A stretch of 8,996 bases of DNA, taken from NCBI GenBank assembly GCA_016650185.1, contig JAENWE010000305.1:1-8996 (forward strand), given 5' to 3'. Source of the stretch: Vicinamibacteria bacterium. GTDB taxonomy: Bacteria; Acidobacteriota; Vicinamibacteria; Fen-336; JAGNNV01. The notes beneath the pieces were generated by a model, which was not told the origin of the DNA, ran no database searches, and saw only the letters and a program-made list of their open reading frames with translations. Position 1 is the stretch's first letter. Each line of letters starts with the position of its first letter. A program made the position numbers and the translations under genes. Positions 4,909 through 8,996 of the stretch are shown in pieces.

Positions 4909-7269
4909 ATGCTCCTCTCCTTGAACCCCTCTTTTATACCCGCTCAGTCCATCGATCCGGTCCTGCACGGTCTCCGTTCTCTGGTGGCGCGAGGACGCCA
5001 TGCCGAGGCGGACCGACTGGCCCAGGCTCAGAAAAGACGCCTCTTTGCCGGACACGGTCGACTGTTCCTGGCCTTGCGCGCGGAGATCGCTCTCGGTCTC
5101 GGTCGTTTCGGCGCCGCCCTGAACTGGGCAACGGATGCCATGAAGCGCCTGGACGCGACGGATGACCTCGCCCCGGCCATCGAGGCATCGAAGATCCGGG
5201 CTCTTTTGGGTCTCGGTCGCTTTCGCGAGGCGCAAGTCATCGTCGAATCGAGTTTCGCCTCGCGGGATCGCGGCGGGTCCGATTGGAGCGTGTTTCGCGG
5301 CCAGGTTGCCCTTCATGCCGGCCGGCTCCTGGATGCCTCAGCGGCTGCGGATGATGCCTGCGTCCGCGCCCAAGCCGCGGGGCAAAGGGGGCGCCTGGTC
5401 GAGTCCTTGTTGTTGAGAGCACGTACGGCGCGGGAAACCGGCGACCCCACCGGCGCTCGTCGTGATCTCGACCGAGCCCTCGGGCTCTCCCAAGGCCGTC
5501 GAGACGCGAGCGCGTTGGCCGCGGTGCTCTCTGATCGAGCGGATCTCATGGCGCACTCGGGCGATTGGGTGGAGGCGGCGCGAGACGCCGGTCAGTCCGC
5601 TCGCCTGTTCGCGCGGACCCGGTCACCGCACGAGCATCTGAGCGCGGGCCGGCGGAGGGGCCTTCTGGGTCTGGCCCTGGGCGACCCCCACGATGCGCTG
5701 CCGTCGATTGAAAGAGCGGCGGAGGTTGCGCGTCGGGGCTTCGGCGCCACCGACTGCCGCGCGGAGATCGAGCTTCTGCTTGCTGATGCGCGTCTGGCGG
5801 GGAAGGATGCTGAGGGCGCACTCGATCGGGCCACCGCCGCCCTATCGTACTTCCGCGATTCGAAAGACCCTGGGGGCCGGGCTCGGTCGCATGTGCGTCG
5901 GTCGGTCGCCGCCCTCTCGGCGGCGAATATGACCCTGGCCTTTCGGGAGGCCAGGATGGCCGTTTCGATCAAGGACGCCGGGCCGGTGGCCGTGGGTCTT
6001 GCCGAACTGGCCCTGGGCTGGCTCCTTCTCCGGAGCGACCCCGCAGCCGCAACCGATCCCTTCGAAAGAGCGTCTCGAAACCGTGCCCTCTACCCGCCCC
6101 TGCAATCCGTGGCCCGACTCGGGGCGGCGCTTTCAAGCGGCGCGTCTCCCCAGAGCGACACCGTCAGTCGATGCCAGGAGTTCTTGGAGGCGTTCGGTGA
6201 TCGACGGATCCTCGCCATGGTCCGGGCGGATATGAAGGAGACGTTCGGAGTCGAACCGGCAGCAATCTCCGCGTGTCAGCTGATCGCTTCAGATTCCCTC
6301 CAGGGCGACGCCGATGACGAAGGAGATTCCGACTATGAGTTCCTTCCCGGCCTCGTCGGCGCTTCTGAATCCGTCCGGCGGCTGAGCGAGCAGATTCGAC
6401 GGGCCGCTCCGTCAGACCTTCCGGTGTCGATCTACGGGGAGACGGGCACCGGAAAGGAAAAAATAGCCAGGGCCGTCCATCACTTCTCATCGCGAGCGAC
6501 CAGGGGGTTCGTCCCTTTCAACTCCGCCAGTGTTTCGGATGAACTTTTCGAAAGCCAGCTCTTCGGCCACGTCCGCGGATCGTTCACCGGCGCGCACACG
6601 GATAGCCCGGGCCTGGTCGAGAAGGCCCGGGGCGGCACCCTGTTCATTGACGAAATCGCCGATCTCTCGCTTCGGGCCCAGGTCGGGCTGCTTCGCGTCA
6701 TCCAGGAAGGCACGTACCGCCGGGTCGGAGAAGCCCAGGAGAGGCGGGCCGACGTCAGGTTCGTGGTTGCGTCGAATCAGCCGCTCGAAAACCTGGTGGC
6801 CCAGGGTTCCTTTCGCAAGGACCTGTTCCAGCGGATCAGGGGCGTTTGCGTGACCGTGCCGCCCCTCCGGGATCGGGGAAAGGACATTGTTCACCTCGCA
6901 CGCCACTTCGTTGGCCAGGCCAGTGGCGGAACGAAGCGGCTATCAGGGCAGTCCGAAGCGAACCTGCCTCAGCATGACTGGCCCGGCAATGTTCGCGAAC
7001 TGGAGATGGACATGCGTCGCTCCGTGGTCTTTGCCGATTCACCCCTCATCGAGTGGAGAAAGCCGAAAAAGGAGTCGCCGGTTGCCGCGACCGTGCCCGA
7101 CCCCGCTGGTGAAGGGGCGCCGATGTCCCTTCACGAAGCCCTGTGCGGATTCGAACGAACGTTCCTGAGGGCCGCTCTCTCCAGATGCGCCGGGAGGGTC
7201 GGCGCCGCGAGCAGGCTTGGTATTTCGAGGCAGGCGCTCCATCAAAAGATCGTGAGGTACGGTCTGTAG
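4909..7269 (+). CDS. TPR-repeat sigma-54-dependent transcriptional activator (AAA+ ATPase, Fis-type HTH)
   Basis: 786 residues. Positions about 15-410 are Ala/Leu/Arg-rich paired helices in roughly ten TPR-like units, e.g. the ones around 130-155, 165-193 and 205-233. An acidic linker (466-476) leads to a sigma-54-interacting AAA+ domain: Walker A GETGTGKE (510-517), GSFTGA loop (557-562), Walker B GGTLFIDE (575-582), sensor I ASNQPL with N623, arginine-finger segment FRKDLFQRI (635-643), PPLRDR (651-656), and DWPGNVREL (690-698). A Fis-type helix-turn-helix (about 748-786, with AASRLGISRQALHQK) ends the protein. It should drive open-complex formation by sigma-54 RNA polymerase. There is no receiver, GAF or PAS domain, so the TPR array is the inferred sensor or partner-binding part. 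ATG 4909 is chosen for its Shine-Dalgarno match and because the 18 codons after ATG 4855 have much lower third-position GC. Targets are unknown; the divergent glycosyltransferase operon is one possibility. Confidence 0.92.
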   Translation: MLLSLNPSFIPAQSIDPVLHGLRSLVARGRHAEADRLAQAQKRRLFAGHGRLFLALRAEIALGLGRFGAALNWATDAMKRLDATDDLAPAIEASKIRALLGLGRFREAQVIVESSFASRDRGGSDWSVFRGQVALHAGRLLDASAAADDACVRAQAAGQRGRLVESLLLRARTARETGDPTGARRDLDRALGLSQGRRDASALAAVLSDRADLMAHSGDWVEAARDAGQSARLFARTRSPHEHLSAGRRRGLLGLALGDPHDALPSIERAAEVARRGFGATDCRAEIELLLADARLAGKDAEGALDRATAALSYFRDSKDPGGRARSHVRRSVAALSAANMTLAFREARMAVSIKDAGPVAVGLAELALGWLLLRSDPAAATDPFERASRNRALYPPLQSVARLGAALSSGASPQSDTVSRCQEFLEAFGDRRILAMVRADMKETFGVEPAAISACQLIASDSLQGDADDEGDSDYEFLPGLVGASESVRRLSEQIRRAAPSDLPVSIYGETGTGKEKIARAVHHFSSRATRGFVPFNSASVSDELFESQLFGHVRGSFTGAHTDSPGLVEKARGGTLFIDEIADLSLRAQVGLLRVIQEGTYRRVGEAQERRADVRFVVASNQPLENLVAQGSFRKDLFQRIRGVCVTVPPLRDRGKDIVHLARHFVGQASGGTKRLSGQSEANLPQHDWPGNVRELEMDMRRSVVFADSPLIEWRKPKKESPVAATVPDPAGEGAPMSLHEALCGFERTFLRAALSRCAGRVGAASRLGISRQALHQKIVRYGL

Positions 7270-7279
7270 AAGAAATGGG

Positions 7280-7289
7280 ACCGGCCGGT
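7280..7289. repeat. Perfect 10-bp palindrome ACCGGCCGGT just after the regulator stop
   Basis: A perfect palindrome 10 nt downstream of the TPR regulator stop codon. It has no loop and no T-run after it, so it is not a convincing intrinsic terminator. It could be a protein-binding site or chance in GC-rich DNA. It lies in the stretch where the kinase homology has already been lost. Confidence 0.4.
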
Positions 7290-7317
7290 GACCAAAAGGA
7301 TTCGTGACAAGGATCCC

Positions 7318-7327
7318 TGTGCGCACA
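7318..7327. repeat. Perfect 10-bp palindrome TGTGCGCACA at the kinase break
   Basis: A second perfect 10-bp palindrome, 28 nt after the first, placed where the reading frame of the kinase remnant stops resembling a kinase. No terminator-like T-tract follows. It may mark a junction or be coincidence. Confidence 0.4.
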
Positions 7328-7652
7328 TTCGGATGACCCGAGACCTGCGTTCCGGATCGTCCTTGAGAGAGTCGGGGAGGAACTTGAGCGCGACCTGAAT
7401 GCCGAGCAGCAGGTCGTCGGCTCGGAACACCCGGCCCATCCCTCCCTCGCCGATCAAACCGGCGATCCGATATCGTCCGGCGATCTGGGTTCCCGCAGGC
7501 AGGTCTCCGGCCACCGCCGGCGCCGAACCCGGCGCCGGAGTTGACGGGGACGAAGGGCTCTTCTGAGCCCGCGGCGCGGTGCCCGTGGCGGCTCCTTCGA
7601 GGTCGTCCAAGCCGTCGTCGCTTTCCGGCCGTTTCATGAATGAGAGTTTAGC

Positions 7653-7666
7653 GGGGGGTTGGGGGG
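7653..7666 (+). other. G6-TT-G6 tract upstream of the AmpG-like gene
   Basis: Two runs of six G separated by TT. The second run ends 7 nt before an in-frame GTG at 7674 and could act as a G-rich ribosome-binding stretch for that start. Only two G-runs are present, so an ordinary intramolecular G-quadruplex is not well supported. Confidence 0.35.
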
Positions 7667-7700
7667 ATGCGTCGTGAATCGTCAACTATCCTCCGCCTTC

Positions 7701-8996
7701 ATGGCCGAGAAGCTGGGTACCTGGGAGAGCTTGAAGCACGCGGTTCGCTCGAAGCGGCTCGCCGTGGTGACCCTGCTCATGTTCTCGTCCGGCCTGCCGC
7801 TTGGCCTGGTCTGGATCGCCATTCCGGTCTGGCTCAAGGACATCGGGGTGGACATCCGCGTAATCGGCCTGTTGACGCTGTTCCAGGCTCCATGGAGTTT
7901 CAAGTTCCTCTGGTCTCCCTTGATGGACCGCTACGAACTGCCGTTCCTCGGACGGCGGCGCGGGTACGTCCTGATCTCGCAGATCGGCCTCTTCCTGACC
8001 GGACTCGCTCTCACCTTCGTCTCCGATCATCCCGAGCGATTCGCAGTCATCGCGTCCTTGTGTCTCGCCATCGCTCTCATCGCTGCCACGCAGGACATCG
8101 CCATCGACGCCTACACGGTCGAAGTCCTGCACGAACACGAGCAGGGTCTCGCGGTCGGCGCGCGAACCGCCATGTATCGGGTGGCCATGAATCTTTCCGG
8201 AGGTCTCGCCATCTCGCTGGCGGGAGAGTTCGGCTGGATGGCAGTGAACGGCCTGCTCGCGATCTGCTATCTGCCCTGCCTCCTCATCACTCTTTGGGCC
8301 GACGAACCGGAGGTCAGGCAGGTCGCGCCGACCACTCTGAGGGAGGCGGTATGGGAGCCCTTCCTGGGTCTGCTGGCACGACCCAGTGCCATCGAGATTC
8401 TGGCCTTCGTCGTCCTTTTCAAGCTCGCGGACGCTTTTGCGCAGTCTCTTCAGAGACCGTTCTTCCGTGAAATCGGCTTTGACCTCTGGGACGTCGGTAT
8501 CGTGTCTTCCACCATCGGCACGGTCGGTATCATGGTGGGCACCTTTGTCGGCGGCCTTCTGACCAATTCCCTGGGACTCGGGCGCGCTCTGTGGATCACC
8601 GGTTTCCTGCAGGCGTTGTCCAACGTCGGATACGCCTGGGTTTCGGAATCAGGACCGGTCTCGTGGGTGCTCTATGTGGCGATGGCGTTCGAGTACATTT
8701 CGAGCGGTCTCGGCACTGGAGCCTTCGGCGTCTTGCTTTTGCGTCTCACGGAGAAGCGTTTCTCAGCCACCCAGTACGCTCTTCTCTCGAGCCTCTTTTC
8801 CCTCCCGCGTATTTTTGCCGGACCCCCTTCGGGCCTCCTGGCCGACACCCTGGGCTGGACGAACTTCTTTCTGCTCACCGTCGTGATGGCGATTCCGGGA
8901 ATGGTGATGCTCTCCCGCTTCGTCCCCTGGAGTCAGCGCGAACTCCGCTTCGAAGTCTCCGAGATGGATCACACGCCTCTTATGGATGGGAGGGCC
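7701..8996 (+). CDS. AmpG-like major facilitator permease (3' end beyond the window)
   Basis: 432 codons are open to the right edge with no stop. The protein is a multi-spanning inner-membrane transporter with many hydrophobic segments; the first runs at about 20-43 (LAVVTLLM...SGLPLGLVW). It carries the block pattern of the muropeptide permease AmpG: FKFLWSPLMDRY (68-78 region), GRRRGY (84-89), QDIAIDAYTVEVL (131-143), FKLADAFAQSLQRPFF (240-255), and FSATQYALLSSL (354-365). AmpG imports anhydromuropeptides from the periplasm for wall recycling; substrate identity is inferred from family likeness, and a related sugar or peptide substrate cannot be excluded. ATG 7701 has no Shine-Dalgarno; an in-frame GTG at 7674 after a G6 run would add nine residues and is a real alternative. 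It is divergent from the kinase remnant. Confidence 0.9.
   Translation, partial: MAEKLGTWESLKHAVRSKRLAVVTLLMFSSGLPLGLVWIAIPVWLKDIGVDIRVIGLLTLFQAPWSFKFLWSPLMDRYELPFLGRRRGYVLISQIGLFLTGLALTFVSDHPERFAVIASLCLAIALIAATQDIAIDAYTVEVLHEHEQGLAVGARTAMYRVAMNLSGGLAISLAGEFGWMAVNGLLAICYLPCLLITLWADEPEVRQVAPTTLREAVWEPFLGLLARPSAIEILAFVVLFKLADAFAQSLQRPFFREIGFDLWDVGIVSSTIGTVGIMVGTFVGGLLTNSLGLGRALWITGFLQALSNVGYAWVSESGPVSWVLYVAMAFEYISSGLGTGAFGVLLLRLTEKRFSATQYALLSSLFSLPRIFAGPPSGLLADTLGWTNFFLLTVVMAIPGMVMLSRFVPWSQRELRFEVSEMDHTPLMDGRA

Larger units (their letters stand above)
7242..7637 (-). pseudogene. 5' remnant of a Ser/Thr protein kinase gene
   Basis: The frame codes for 131 residues. A Pro/Ala/Ser-rich leader (1-50) is followed by an unmistakable PknB-type kinase N-lobe: AGRYRIAGLIGEGGMG (53-68, glycine loop), FRADDLLLG, and VALKFLP with the ATP-binding lysine K85. 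Similarity stops after about residue 100 (DDPERRSR). The last 30 residues match nothing expected, and the stop falls inside the 3' end of the convergent regulator gene (28-nt overlap). The helix-C Glu, HRD, DFG and APE motifs are all missing, so it cannot be an active kinase. No continuation in another frame was seen in the neighbouring minus-strand sequence, which is occupied by the regulator, so a deletion, insertion or inversion is more likely than a frameshift. The ATG at 7637 lacks a clear Shine-Dalgarno; a TTG at 7685, preceded by GGAGG 4 nt away, is an alternative start. Confidence 0.82.

Noticed and set aside
7653..7666. G-quadruplex in the G6-TT-G6 tract
   Set aside because: Only two G-runs are present; a normal intramolecular quadruplex needs four.
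7667..8470. 267-codon plus-strand frame overlapping the permease
   Set aside because: It is a shifted frame of the AmpG-like gene: Arg/His-rich with no membrane segments, whereas the frame starting at 7701 gives clear transporter motifs.
1..8996. tRNA, rRNA, CRISPR array, insertion sequence or phage genes
   Set aside because: No clover-leaf-like segment, spaced direct-repeat array, transposase, integrase or phage protein was recognised on either strand.

Overview
The window is GC-rich bacterial chromosome DNA with dense, mostly overlapping genes. The mix of genes suggests an Acidobacteriota-like lineage, with Myxococcota or another deep GC-rich phylum as alternatives. The pointers are a Ser/Thr kinase N-lobe of the 'GRYRI...GEGGMG...VALKFLP' type, a TPR-containing sigma-54 activator, and a stand-alone PASTA-repeat protein next to def and fmt. 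This placement is inferred from family knowledge only; there is no rRNA or other marker in the window.

Left block (1-4760, minus strand). Six genes are packed as one probable operon, read right to left: a GT4-type glycosyltransferase, chorismate synthase (aroC), peptide deformylase (def), methionyl-tRNA formyltransferase (fmt), a membrane-anchored protein with three PASTA domains, and a YbgC-like acyl-CoA thioesterase cut by the window edge. Three of the five junctions overlap (23, 4 and 4 nt) and the other two gaps are 55 and 31 nt. def and fmt both appear to start with TTG. The block joins formylation and deformylation of protein N-termini with aromatic biosynthesis and envelope functions.

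Middle (4761-7269). A 148-nt divergent intergenic region, which includes an imperfectly placed inverted repeat, separates the operon from a plus-strand regulator. That regulator has about ten TPR-like repeats, then a sigma-54-interacting AAA+ ATPase, then a Fis-type helix-turn-helix. It has no receiver or GAF domain, so the TPR array is the likely sensor. Its sigma-54 contact loop reads GSFTGA instead of GAFTGA.

Right block (7242-8996). On the minus strand lies the 5' remnant of a Ser/Thr protein kinase: the glycine loop and ATP-binding lysine are present, but everything after the first part of the N-lobe is gone and the frame runs into the 3' end of the regulator. This marks a rearrangement (or assembly) junction near 7270-7340, where two perfect 10-bp palindromes also sit. 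Divergent from the remnant is an AmpG-like major facilitator permease, open to the right edge.

No RNA genes, CRISPR arrays, insertion sequences or convincing intrinsic terminators were seen. The best candidates for something unusual are the TPR-sigma-54 activator with its divergent control region and the kinase truncation junction beside it.
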